Assembly: GCF_000421825.1 (NCBI RefSeq)
Contig: NZ_ATXT01000011.1
Coordinates: 62,001-126,000 of the forward strand
Reading direction: 5' to 3'
DNA length: 64,000 nt
DNA from: Humibacter albus DSM 18994
GTDB taxonomy: Bacteria > Actinomycetota > Actinomycetes > Actinomycetales > Microbacteriaceae
The translations under genes and the position numbers were made by a program. Numbering within the stretch: position 1 is the first letter of the stretch; each line of letters opens with the position of its first letter. The notes below the pieces were generated by a model. The model saw only the letters and a list, made by a program, of their open reading frames with translations, was not told where the DNA came from and made no database searches. Positions 1 to 8,125 of this stretch are shown here, piece after piece.

Positions 1-2841
1 GACAGCGCTTTCGGTGACCCGACGATGTTCCTCGAGCAGGCGGTGCTTCGGCCACGGCACATCGAGGTTCAGGTTCTGGCTGACGCGACCGGGCACACGG
101 TGCACCTCTTCGAACGCGACTGCTCGGTGCAGCGGCGCCACCAGAAGGTGATCGAGATGGCCCCGGCGCCGAACCTGCCCGACAGCATCCGACAGGACCT
201 GTACCGGGATGCCATCGCCTTCGCCTCCTCGATCGGTTACGTCAACGCCGGCACCGTCGAGTTCCTGCTCGACACCGCGGGGGAGCGTGCGGGGCAGCAC
301 GTCTTCATCGAGATGAACCCGCGCATCCAGGTGGAGCACACCGTCACGGAAGAGATCACCGACGTCGATCTCGTGCAGTCGCAGATGCGCATCGCCGCGG
401 GGGAGAGTCTCGTCGACCTCGGTCTGCGCCAGGAGTCGATCCAGATGCACGGCGCGGCCATCCAGACTCGCATCACCACCGAAGACCCCACCCAGGGGTT
501 CCGCCCCGACACCGGGACGATCACGACCTACCGCTCACCCGGTGGCGGTGGCATCCGACTCGACGGTGGAACCGTCGCGGCGGGCGCGCAGATCAGTCCG
601 CACTTCGACTCCATGCTGGCCAAGCTGACCTGCCGCGGCCGCGACTTCGGAGCGGCTGTTCTGCGAGCGAGGCGTGCGCTGGCCGAGTTCCGCATCCGAG
701 GCGTTGCCACGAACATCCCGTTCCTCCAAGCCGTGCTCGACGATCCGTCGTTCGTGGCGGGCGACCTGAGCACGTCGTTCATCGAGGAGCGGCCGCAGCT
801 GTTGCGCGGCCGCGTATCGAAGGATCGTGGCACCAAACTGCTGAACTGGCTCGTCGACGTCACGGTCAACCAGCGCAACGGCGCACGGCCTCTCGGCCCC
901 GACCCGGCGGCGAAGCTGCCCGACTTCGACGTCTCTGCGCCCGTTCCCGACGGATCGCGGCAGCGGCTCCTCGAGCTCGGGCCGTCCGGCTTCGCTGAGG
1001 AGCTGCGGAATCAGACCGCGCTGGCCGTCACGGAGACGACATTCCGCGACGCGCATCAGTCGCTGCTGGCGACGCGGGTGCGCACGAAGGACCTCACGGC
1101 GGTCGCACCGTACGTGGCCCGCATGACGCCCCAGCTTCTCTCCGTGGAGGCGTGGGGCGGTGCGACCTACGACGTGGCACTCCGCTTTCTCGGCGAAGAC
1201 CCGTGGGAACGTCTCGCCGCGCTTCGCGAATCCCTTCCGAACATCAACATCCAGATGCTTCTCCGGGGCCGCAACACAGTGGGCTACACGCCGTATCCCA
1301 CTCAGGTCACGGATGCCTTCGTGCGCGAAGCCGCGGCCACGGGCGTCGACATCTTCCGCATCTTCGACGCGCTCAACGATGTGAACCAGATGCGCCCGGC
1401 CATCGAGTCCGTCCTGGCCACCGGCACGGCGGTCGCCGAGGTCGCCGTCTGCTACACGGCCGACGTCCTCGATCCGGCAGAAGAGCTCTACACGCTGGAC
1501 TACTACCTGCGTCTGGCGGAGAGCATCGTCCAGTCGGGGGCGCACGTGCTCGCCATCAAAGACATGGCAGGTCTGCTGCGGCCAGGGGCCGCCGAGCTCC
1601 TGGTCCGCTCGTTCCGTGAGCGGTTCGATCTTCCGGTGCACGTGCACACGCACGACACCGCCGGTGGCCAGTTGGCGACCCTGCTCGCGGCAAGTGCCGC
1701 CGGAGCCGACGCCGTCGACGTCGCCAGCGCCCCGATGTCGGGCACGACGAGTCAGCCGTCCGCGTCGGCGCTGGTGGCGGCGCTCGCGCACACCCGGCGC
1801 GACACGGGCATCTCCCTGCAGAACGTCTCCGACCTGGAACCGTACTGGGCGGCGGTCCGCGCACTGTATGCGCCGTTCGAGTCGGGGCTGCCCGGCCCGA
1901 CCGGCCGCGTGTACGAACACGAGATTCCGGGCGGCCAGCTCTCCAACCTGCGGCAACAGGCGAAAGCGCTCGGTCTGGCCGATGACTTCGAGCTCATCGA
2001 GGACATGTACTCGGCGGCCAATCGCATTCTGGGTCGCATCCCCAAAGTGACGCCGTCGTCGAAGGTGGTGGGCGACCTCGCTCTGCACCTCGCCGCCGTG
2101 CACGCCGACCCCGATGACTTCGAGCACAACCCCCAGAACTACGATGTGCCCGACTCCGTCGTGGGCTTCATGGCAGGGGAGCTGGGCGATCTTCCCGGCG
2201 GATGGCCCGAGCCGTTCCGCAGCAAGGTGCTCGAAGGCAAGAACGTGCGGGTCGCAGTCGCTGAGCTCACACCGGAGGAGCAGCAGGGACTGGATGCCGA
2301 TTCGGCCACGCGGCGCGCCACGCTCAACCGGCTGCTCTTCCCGGCACCCGCGCGCCAGTTCGAGCAGGTGCGCGAGCTCTTCGGCGACGTCTCGGTGCTC
2401 GACACGGCCGACTACCTCTACGGTCTGACGCCGGGCCACGAGCACGTCATCCTGCTCGGGCGCGGAGTCCGGCTCTACGCGGGGCTCGAGGCGATCGGCG
2501 AGGCGGACGACAAGGGTATCCGCACTGTCATGACGACTCTCAACGGGCAGCTGCGACCCGTCTTCGTGCGAGACCGATCGATCACGGTCGAGACGAAGGC
2601 GGCCGAGAAGGCGGATGCCTCCATTCCGGGACATGTCGCTGCACCGTTCTCGGGCGTGATCACCCTGCAGGTGCAGGCGGGGGACCGCGTGAGCGCGGGA
2701 ACGCCCGTGGCTTCCATCGAGGCGATGAAGATGGAAGCGGCGATCGCGACGCCCGTCTCCGGGACGGTCGTACGCCTCGCTGTCCCGAAGACGCAGCAGG
2801 TCGACGCCGGCGACCTGCTCGTGGTCGTCGCCCCCGACTGA
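1..2841 (+). CDS. pyc: pyruvate carboxylase, 5'-truncated by the window edge
   Basis: ATP- and biotin-dependent carboxylation of pyruvate to oxaloacetate, the anaplerotic feed of the TCA cycle, in the cytoplasm. The reading frame is open from base 1, so the start lies outside the window; 946 codons are present of roughly 1,130 usual, so about 190 N-terminal residues are missing. What remains is the second half of the biotin carboxylase domain (FIEMNPRIQVEHTVTEE around residue 102), then the carboxyltransferase domain (TETTFRDAHQSLLATR near residue 345, HVHTHDTAGG near 545) and a C-terminal biotinyl domain with the lysine in EAMKMEA (about residue 910). The single-chain order BC-CT-BCCP separates it from acetyl/propionyl-CoA carboxylase alpha subunits. 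No strong terminator follows, only a weak CCCC-TATTT-GGGG hairpin. Confidence 0.97.
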   Translation, partial: DSAFGDPTMFLEQAVLRPRHIEVQVLADATGHTVHLFERDCSVQRRHQKVIEMAPAPNLPDSIRQDLYRDAIAFASSIGYVNAGTVEFLLDTAGERAGQHVFIEMNPRIQVEHTVTEEITDVDLVQSQMRIAAGESLVDLGLRQESIQMHGAAIQTRITTEDPTQGFRPDTGTITTYRSPGGGGIRLDGGTVAAGAQISPHFDSMLAKLTCRGRDFGAAVLRARRALAEFRIRGVATNIPFLQAVLDDPSFVAGDLSTSFIEERPQLLRGRVSKDRGTKLLNWLVDVTVNQRNGARPLGPDPAAKLPDFDVSAPVPDGSRQRLLELGPSGFAEELRNQTALAVTETTFRDAHQSLLATRVRTKDLTAVAPYVARMTPQLLSVEAWGGATYDVALRFLGEDPWERLAALRESLPNINIQMLLRGRNTVGYTPYPTQVTDAFVREAAATGVDIFRIFDALNDVNQMRPAIESVLATGTAVAEVAVCYTADVLDPAEELYTLDYYLRLAESIVQSGAHVLAIKDMAGLLRPGAAELLVRSFRERFDLPVHVHTHDTAGGQLATLLAASAAGADAVDVASAPMSGTTSQPSASALVAALAHTRRDTGISLQNVSDLEPYWAAVRALYAPFESGLPGPTGRVYEHEIPGGQLSNLRQQAKALGLADDFELIEDMYSAANRILGRIPKVTPSSKVVGDLALHLAAVHADPDDFEHNPQNYDVPDSVVGFMAGELGDLPGGWPEPFRSKVLEGKNVRVAVAELTPEEQQGLDADSATRRATLNRLLFPAPARQFEQVRELFGDVSVLDTADYLYGLTPGHEHVILLGRGVRLYAGLEAIGEADDKGIRTVMTTLNGQLRPVFVRDRSITVETKAAEKADASIPGHVAAPFSGVITLQVQAGDRVSAGTPVASIEAMKMEAAIATPVSGTVVRLAVPKTQQVDAGDLLVVVAPD

Positions 2842-2928
2842 CCTGTCGCCCCTATTTGGGGGGTGTGCGGTACCTCTCCGTCGCGCTCGGAGCCGGCGAT
2901 ATGCTGGGGCCGACGCAAGGGGGCGTGC

Positions 2929-4332
2929 GTGGCTGCCAGCAGCAAGAAGAACGGAACCGCCAGGGGTGCGGGGACGACCGCGGTCGAACGCGACATCGAG
3001 GCGGGCGAGCACGCCGGGCCGTCGGATGACGAGGCCGTGACGCCGCACGATGCCGAGGTCGACGTCGAGGTCGAGGTCGAGAGTCTTGAAGGCAGGGAAA
3101 TCCTCGTCACCGAGTCGGGCAGCATCAACGTCGTCGTGGATCTTCCGGCCGCTCCGCCGAAGCCGCGGCCCGTCGAGGAGGAGGCCGTCGCCATCGACGA
3201 CGTGCCTGTGGACCCGGCCAGAACGCGTCAGCCACGGACCGCGTCGGTGACGATCGTCACCGCTCACCCGGTGCGGACGCAGCCGCTTCCTCCGGTGCGC
3301 ACGCCGATACCTCGCCAGGTGGAGGTGGAGGTCTCGAGCGGATGGCGGCATCCGTCCCGTCGAGGACGCCGGTCCGGTGAGGTGGCCGAGGTGCCGGAGT
3401 CGTCAGCCATGCTGACCGCTGACCGGTTGCTGGTGCCGCATCGTGGGGCACGGCCCGCTCCCGAGGGTGCGGGGCGTCTGATGCTCTACAAGGCGACGTT
3501 CGGTGTCGTGAACGCGGGGGACTCGAAGGCGGCGCGGGCTCGCAATGAGCTGAACCGGCGGATCCAGCGGCCGTTGCCGGGCGGAGCCCGGTTCGTTCCC
3601 GTGCTGACCCGCAAGGGCGGCGTCGGCAAGACCACCGTGACCGCACTGCTCGGAATGGCTCTGGCCGACCAACGGGAGGACAGGATCATTGCGATCGACG
3701 CCAACCCCGATCGCGGGACTCTCTCTGAGCGCGTGTCGAAGCAGACGGAGGCGACGGTGCGCGACGTGGTGCACCGTGCCGCGTCGATCGACGGATATAC
3801 CGCCTTCTCCGCACTGGTCTCGCGTGATCGGACGCGACTCGACGTTCTCGCCTCCGATACGGATCCGCAACTGTCCGAAGCCTTCGATGAGAACGATTAC
3901 AACGTCGTCGCCGATCTCGCCGCCCGCTACTACTCGATCGTGCTCACCGACTGCGGCACGGGCATCGTGCATTCGGTCATGAAGCCGACCTTGCGTCGGG
4001 CCGACTCGATCGTCATCGTGTCCGGCGGCAGCGTCGACGAGGCGAAACTGGCATCCGAGACCCTGACCTGGCTCGAGGTGAACGGGTACGAAGAACTCGT
4101 GCGCAACGCCGTCATCGCACTGAACACGGCGACGCAGGGCACAAGCCTGGTCGACGTGGAAGAGATCGAGGCGCATTTCCGGTCACGAACCCGCGACGTC
4201 GTGCGCATACCCTACGACCCGCGCCTCGCCGCCGGTGCCGCCATCGACTACCAACACCTGCGACCCGCGACCCGGCGGGCCGCGCGCGTGCTGGCCGCGC
4301 TGGTCGTCGAAGGGCTGCCGGCAACCCGGTGA
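2929..4332 (+). CDS. ParA/MinD-family P-loop ATPase with long acidic N-terminal region
   Basis: Deviant-Walker-A ATPase of the SIMIBI class. The C-terminal 250 residues carry the motif TRKGGVGKTTVTALLG, followed by IIAIDANPDRGTLSE (Walker A' region) and IVLTDCGTGIVHS. The first 200 residues are low-complexity: Lys-rich at the start, then Glu/Asp/Val-rich and Pro/Arg-rich stretches, probably disordered. The start is taken as GTG 2929 because GCAAGGGGG lies just upstream; an in-frame GTG at 2863 would add 22 residues without a ribosome site. The domain layout resembles MinD-like proteins linked to type VII secretion (EspI-like) and orphan ParA proteins, but no ParB, secretion gene or parS is nearby. 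Function therefore is not assigned beyond ATPase. Next gene def starts 64 bp downstream. Confidence 0.75.
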   Translation: MAASSKKNGTARGAGTTAVERDIEAGEHAGPSDDEAVTPHDAEVDVEVEVESLEGREILVTESGSINVVVDLPAAPPKPRPVEEEAVAIDDVPVDPARTRQPRTASVTIVTAHPVRTQPLPPVRTPIPRQVEVEVSSGWRHPSRRGRRSGEVAEVPESSAMLTADRLLVPHRGARPAPEGAGRLMLYKATFGVVNAGDSKAARARNELNRRIQRPLPGGARFVPVLTRKGGVGKTTVTALLGMALADQREDRIIAIDANPDRGTLSERVSKQTEATVRDVVHRAASIDGYTAFSALVSRDRTRLDVLASDTDPQLSEAFDENDYNVVADLAARYYSIVLTDCGTGIVHSVMKPTLRRADSIVIVSGGSVDEAKLASETLTWLEVNGYEELVRNAVIALNTATQGTSLVDVEEIEAHFRSRTRDVVRIPYDPRLAAGAAIDYQHLRPATRRAARVLAALVVEGLPATR

Positions 4333-4384
4333 CGGCCGGGGCGCAGCCGCGATGCCAGAGCGTTCGGTCAGTGAGGGCGTTCAG

Positions 4385-4396
4385 TAAACTGATCGG
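4385..4396 (+). promoter_or_regulatory. putative leaderless -10 box of def
   Basis: TAAACT at 4385-4390 is separated by six bases from the ATG at 4397, which puts the expected transcription start at or next to the start codon. No Shine-Dalgarno sequence is visible. No clear -35 hexamer was found. Confidence 0.4.
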
Positions 4397-4888
4397 ATGC
4401 CTGATCGCCCCATCCGCCTCTTCGGCGACCCCGTGCTCAGCAGCGTGTCCGAACCGGTCGGCGCGATCGACGACGGCGTGCGCGCCCTGGTCGCCGACCT
4501 GCTCGACAGCGTGAAGCTGCCCGGTCGTGCCGGCGTGGCCGCGTGTCAGATCGGTGTCGGGCTCCGAGCGTTCAGCTACAACGTCGACGGTGAGGTCGGT
4601 TACCTGCTCAATCCACGCATCGTGGACGTCGACGGCGACCTCGAGGAGATCGACGAAGGATGCCTGTCGGTCCCCGGCCTGTGGTTCCCGACTCCGCGCC
4701 ATCCGTTCGCACGAGCAGCGGGCATCGACCTCGACGGCAACGAGGTCGCCGTCGAGGGTACTGGCGTGCTCGCCCAGGCTCTGCAGCACGAGACGGACCA
4801 CCTCGACGGCATCGTGTACCTCAAGCGCCTCGCCCCGGAGCGCCGACGCGAGGCGATGCGCAAGGTGCGCGAGAGCGACTGGTTCTGA
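4397..4888 (+). CDS. def: peptide deformylase
   Basis: Removes the formyl group from the N-terminal Met of nascent proteins; a metal (usually Fe2+) hydrolase acting at the ribosome exit. The 163-residue length fits the family. All three motifs are visible: motif 1 as GVAACQIGV (residues about 46-54, with Val and Cys where many deformylases have Leu and Pro), motif 2 EGCLSVPG with the metal-binding Cys, and motif 3 QHETDHLDG with the two metal-binding His and the catalytic Glu. ATG 4397 follows a -10-like TAAACT and has no ribosome site, so the mRNA is probably leaderless. A perfect stem-loop follows the stop codon. Confidence 0.95.
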   Translation: MPDRPIRLFGDPVLSSVSEPVGAIDDGVRALVADLLDSVKLPGRAGVAACQIGVGLRAFSYNVDGEVGYLLNPRIVDVDGDLEEIDEGCLSVPGLWFPTPRHPFARAAGIDLDGNEVAVEGTGVLAQALQHETDHLDGIVYLKRLAPERRREAMRKVRESDWF

Positions 4889-4896
4889 GTTGTTCT

Positions 4897-4921
4897 GTGC
4901 GCCGTCCCCCGGCCGGCGCAC
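4897..4921 (+). terminator. GC-rich stem-loop after def, no T-tract
   Basis: Perfect 8-bp stem GTGCGCCG/CGGCGCAC with a 9-base loop begins 8 bases after the def stop codon. The following bases are not T-rich, so it is a terminator-like or mRNA-end-protecting hairpin rather than a classical intrinsic terminator. Confidence 0.45.
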
Positions 4922-4929
4922 CGCGGTTG

Positions 4930-4988
4930 GCCGGGTGCATGGCGGGGTTCGGCGGCGTGCATGCCGCCGCCTTGTGGAGCGTGTTGCG
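4930..4988. repeat. 59-bp direct repeat, copy 1
   Basis: First copy of a 59-bp element (begins GCCGGGTGCATGG, ends GAGCGTGTTGCG) that recurs at 5081-5139 with only three mismatches. Its core GGCGGCGTGCATGCCGCC is a near-perfect inverted repeat. It lies in the 323-bp gap between def and the convergent acyl-CoA ligase gene, in which no convincing gene was seen. Confidence 0.8.
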
Positions 4989-5015
4989 CTGGTGGGGCGG
5001 TCGCGCTCCATTTCC

Positions 5016-5048
5016 TGGTGCGCCCTTTTCTCTTGGTGCGCCCTTTTC
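5016..5048. repeat. tandem 15-bp repeat TGGTGCGCCCTTTTC
   Basis: Two exact copies, 5016-5030 and 5034-5048, with an 18-bp period. Fifteen bases of the first copy and its flank (GTGCGCCCTTTTCTC, 5018-5032) are identical to the 3' arm and T-tract of the terminator at 14650-14679, but here there is no complementary 5' arm. Confidence 0.7.
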
Positions 5049-5080
5049 GGTGGGGAGTCATTGGTCGCGGGGCGGCGTCG

Positions 5081-5139
5081 GCCGGGTGCATGGTGGGGTT
5101 CGGCGGCGTGCACGCCGCCGCCTTGGGGAGCGTGTTGCG
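5081..5139. repeat. 59-bp direct repeat, copy 2
   Basis: Second copy of the element at 4930-4988, 151 bp downstream. In this copy the core GGCGGCGTGCACGCCGCC is a perfect 18-bp palindrome; one of the three differences between copies (T to C) is what completes it. Confidence 0.8.
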
Positions 5140-5211
5140 ATGGCGGGATGGTTGCCCTCGTGTGGCGGCGCGTCGCTTTTGGGGACAGCCGTCGTATGCG
5201 GCGAAACCGGG

Positions 5212-7041
5212 TCAGCGCAGTGAGAAGCCCTCTGTCGACGGTGCGTTCGAGTACAGGGACTCGATCTCGGGGGAGAAATCCTTCAAGATCTCGTGGCGCT
5301 TGATGCTCAGCTTCGGCGTGAGATGACCGCTCTGCTCCGTGAACTCGGTGGGAAGCACGACGAACTTGCGGATGGACTCCGCGCGCGAGACCTGCGTGTT
5401 CGCGGCATCCACCGCCTTCTGCAGCTCCGCGAGCACTGCCGGATGCTTCGACGCGACGGTCAGCGACATGTCGGGGTCCAGTCCGCTGTTGTGCAGCCAC
5501 ACGGGCAGCATCTCCGTGTCGAGCGTGATCAGGCATCCGATGAACGGCTTCTGGTCCCCGACCACCACGACCTGACCGACCAGTAGATTGGCGCGGATCG
5601 CGTCCTCGAGCACGGCAGGGGCGACGTTCTTGCCACCGGCCGTCACGATGATCTCCTTCTTACGACCGGTGATCGTGAGGAAGCCGTCGTCGTCCAGGCT
5701 GCCCAGGTCGCCCGTCTTGAACCAGCCGCCCTCGAACGCGTCCGCGGTCTGCTCCGGGTTGTTCCAGTACTCCTTGAACACGTCGATACCCTTGATCAGG
5801 ATCTCGCCGTCATCCGCGATCTGGACCGCGACGCCGGGAAGCGGCACGCCCACGGTCCCGATACGCGAGCGCTGCGGAAGGTTGACGGTCGCGGGAGCCG
5901 TGGTCTCCGTCAGGCCGTAGCCTTCGAGCACCGTGATGCCCATGCTGTGGAAGAAGTGCCCGAGGCGGGCTCCGAGCGGGGCCGATCCCGATACCGCATA
6001 CCGCACATTTCCGCCCATCGCCGCGCGAAGCCGGGCGAAGACCAAACGGTTGTACAGCGCGAACCGCAGGCGCAGCCCGAACGGAACCGGCTCGCCGGCC
6101 TCCTGCGCCTTCGAGTAGTCGATGGCGCAGGCAGCGGCCTTGCGGAAGATGCCGCCCTTCCCGCCGCTCTCCGCGTTCTGCTCCGCCGAGTTGTAGACCT
6201 TCTCGAAGACTCGCGGCACGGCCAGGAGGAAGCTCGGTTTGAACGTGCCCAACGACGGCAGCAGGCTGCGGGTGTCCGGCTGGTGGCCGACCCGCACTCC
6301 GCCGTGCACGCAGAGCACCGCGATGAACCGGGCGAAGACGTGCGCGAGAGGAATGAACAGCAGAGTGGATGCTCCGCGCGGGTCCTCGACCACCTCGTGC
6401 AGCGCCACCGCCGAGTTCCGGGAGAGGTCGACGAAGTTCGCGTGCGTGATGACACAGCCCTTGGGTCGCCCCATGGAACCCGACGTGTAGATGATGGTCG
6501 CGAGATCGTCGGCATTCGCGAGCCTGCGACGACGGACGATCTCGTCGTCGGACACCTCGTGGCCCGCCTCGGCGATCTTCTCCAGATCGCCGAGATCGAT
6601 CTGCCACACGTTGCGGATGTTCGGAAGGTCCGCGGCGACCTCATCGAAGCGCGCGAAGTGGTCGGCCGTTTCGACGAACATGTGGGTGGTACCGGAGTCG
6701 CTCAGATTCCATTGCACTTGAAGCGGCGAGCTCGTGTCGTAGACCGGCACGAGGACGGCACCGGCATACCATGCGGCGAAGTCGATCAGCGACCACTCGT
6801 ACCGCGTGCGGCACATGATCCCGATCTTGTCTCCGGGCTCCACTCCGGCGGCGACGAAGCCCTTCGCCAGAGCGATCACCTCGGCTTCGAACTGCGCGGC
6901 AGTCACGTCGATCCAGCCGTCGCCCGCAGGCTTGGCGAACAGCACCTTCTCCGGCGTCTCCGCGGCCCGTTGCACCAGCAGATCGGCCGAGTTCGCGGTC
7001 GGGTCGGCAGGCACCGCAAGAGGGGTTTCGGTTCGGTTCAC
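5212..7041 (-). CDS. long-chain fatty-acid--CoA ligase (AMP-forming)
   Basis: Adenylate-forming enzyme that activates fatty acids to acyl-CoA through an acyl-AMP intermediate; FadD15-like, probably at the membrane face. The ANL-family motifs are clear: P-loop YTSGSMGRPKG, A5-type GYGLTETTAP, and the hinge region KTGDLGSLDDDGFLTITGRKK ahead of a C-terminal lid domain. The length, about 609 residues, suits bacterial long-chain ligases. The GTG at 7041 is preferred because AAGGAG lies six bases upstream; an ATG at 7065 would add eight residues (MTVAKELP) but lacks a ribosome site and would place the Shine-Dalgarno inside the gene. It is divergent from glk, with TAGAGT on the minus strand at 7075-7080 as probable -10. 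Confidence 0.92.
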   Translation of the reverse strand: MNRTETPLAVPADPTANSADLLVQRAAETPEKVLFAKPAGDGWIDVTAAQFEAEVIALAKGFVAAGVEPGDKIGIMCRTRYEWSLIDFAAWYAGAVLVPVYDTSSPLQVQWNLSDSGTTHMFVETADHFARFDEVAADLPNIRNVWQIDLGDLEKIAEAGHEVSDDEIVRRRRLANADDLATIIYTSGSMGRPKGCVITHANFVDLSRNSAVALHEVVEDPRGASTLLFIPLAHVFARFIAVLCVHGGVRVGHQPDTRSLLPSLGTFKPSFLLAVPRVFEKVYNSAEQNAESGGKGGIFRKAAACAIDYSKAQEAGEPVPFGLRLRFALYNRLVFARLRAAMGGNVRYAVSGSAPLGARLGHFFHSMGITVLEGYGLTETTAPATVNLPQRSRIGTVGVPLPGVAVQIADDGEILIKGIDVFKEYWNNPEQTADAFEGGWFKTGDLGSLDDDGFLTITGRKKEIIVTAGGKNVAPAVLEDAIRANLLVGQVVVVGDQKPFIGCLITLDTEMLPVWLHNSGLDPDMSLTVASKHPAVLAELQKAVDAANTQVSRAESIRKFVVLPTEFTEQSGHLTPKLSIKRHEILKDFSPEIESLYSNAPSTEGFSLR

Positions 7042-7071
7042 TGGCAACTCCTTCGCCACCGTCATACCCAG

Positions 7072-7084
7072 TACACTCTATGCT
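7072..7084. promoter_or_regulatory. overlapping divergent -10 boxes, acyl-CoA ligase and glk
   Basis: On the minus strand TAGAGT (7080-7075) would start a short leader containing the AAGGAG site of the ligase. On the plus strand TACACT (7072-7077) and TATGCT (7079-7084) are candidate -10 boxes for glk. The boxes overlap, so the two promoters could compete. Confidence 0.35.
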
Positions 7085-7143
7085 GCATCGGCCGAACGAT
7101 CTGGCGGCTGCGCACTCGTCGACCAGGAAAGGCGGCCTTCGGC

Positions 7144-8088
7144 TTGCACGCGATCGGAATCGACATCGGAGGCACGAAGGTCGCCGGAGCGCTCGTCGAC
7201 GAGCTGGGCACGATCATCCGTGAGGACCGCGTTCCGACATCGCGGGATGCGGACGAGATCGAGACGGCCGTGGTCGAGATGATCGCCCGCCTGAAGGACG
7301 ATGCGGAACCGGTCGCGGCCGGGGTCGCGGCGGCCGGATTCATCGACGCGGCGCAGTCCACCGTGTACTACGCGCCGAACATCGCGTGGCGGAACGAGCC
7401 GCTGCGCGAGAAGCTCGAGACACGCACCGGAATGCCGATCGTCATCGAGAACGATGCCAATGCCGCCGGCTGGGCGGAGTTCCGGTTCGGTGCCGGGCGT
7501 CTGGTGAGCGACATGGTCATCCTCACCATCGGCACCGGAGTCGGCGGAGCGATCGTCTCCGAGGACAAGCTCTTCCGCGGTGGCTTCGGCACCGGCGCGG
7601 AGATCGGACACATGAGGGTCGTTCCCGGCGGCCTGCCCTGCGGGTGCGGCGCACGGGGCTGCATCGAGCAGTACGGATCGGGACGTGCCCTGCAGCGCTA
7701 CGCGAACGAACTCGCCGACCAGGGCGGCATCGGCCAGGTGCTCGCCGATGTACGCACACGCACCGGCACGCTCCGCGGCGCCGACATAGGCGATCTCATC
7801 CAGCGACGTGATCCCGGCGCGCTGGCCGCGCTCCGGCAGCTCGGCGACTGGCTCGGGCAGGCCTGCGCCAGCCTGGGCGCCGTGCTCGACCCGCAGATGT
7901 TCGTGTTCGGCGGCGGCGTCGCGGCGGCCGGCGACCTTCTGCTCGAGCCCATCCGTGCCTCGTATCTCGAGAACCTTCCCGCCCGCGGCTACCACCCCGA
8001 ACCCGAGTTCCGCATCGCCGAACTGGTGAACGACGCCGGTGTCGTCGGTGCGGCCGACCTCGCGCGCCTGCACGCGGAGAGCCACTAG
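7144..8088 (+). CDS. glk: ROK-family glucokinase
   Basis: ATP (or polyphosphate)-dependent phosphorylation of glucose to glucose 6-phosphate in the cytoplasm. The N-terminal phosphate-binding motif GIDIGGTKVAGAL begins at residue 4. The ROK signature and zinc site CGCGARGCIEQYGSG (about residue 160) is intact, as is the END motif IENDANAAGWAE. The 314-residue length is typical for actinobacterial ROK glucokinases. The start is TTG 7144, with AGGAAAGG about 11 bases upstream; the frame is open far upstream but only by chance, since that part is antisense to the ligase gene. A ROK sugar kinase of different sugar specificity cannot be excluded. plsC follows 37 bp downstream, probably cotranscribed. 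Confidence 0.9.
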   Translation: MHAIGIDIGGTKVAGALVDELGTIIREDRVPTSRDADEIETAVVEMIARLKDDAEPVAAGVAAAGFIDAAQSTVYYAPNIAWRNEPLREKLETRTGMPIVIENDANAAGWAEFRFGAGRLVSDMVILTIGTGVGGAIVSEDKLFRGGFGTGAEIGHMRVVPGGLPCGCGARGCIEQYGSGRALQRYANELADQGGIGQVLADVRTRTGTLRGADIGDLIQRRDPGALAALRQLGDWLGQACASLGAVLDPQMFVFGGGVAAAGDLLLEPIRASYLENLPARGYHPEPEFRIAELVNDAGVVGAADLARLHAESH

Positions 8089-8125
8089 GCTGCTCGTGCA
8101 CGCTATGGAAGGGGTGCGCTGACAG

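Noticed and set aside
535-3351. 938-codon open frame on the minus strand, antisense to pyc
   Set aside because: It is the shadow of a GC-rich gene; its protein is dominated by Arg, Val, Gly, Asp and His, with no family motif, and it crosses the pyc/ParA gap.
5947-7143. About 400 codons of open frame upstream of and in frame with glk
   Set aside because: Antisense to the acyl-CoA ligase; Arg/Val/His-rich, and the ROK start motif appears only after TTG 7144.
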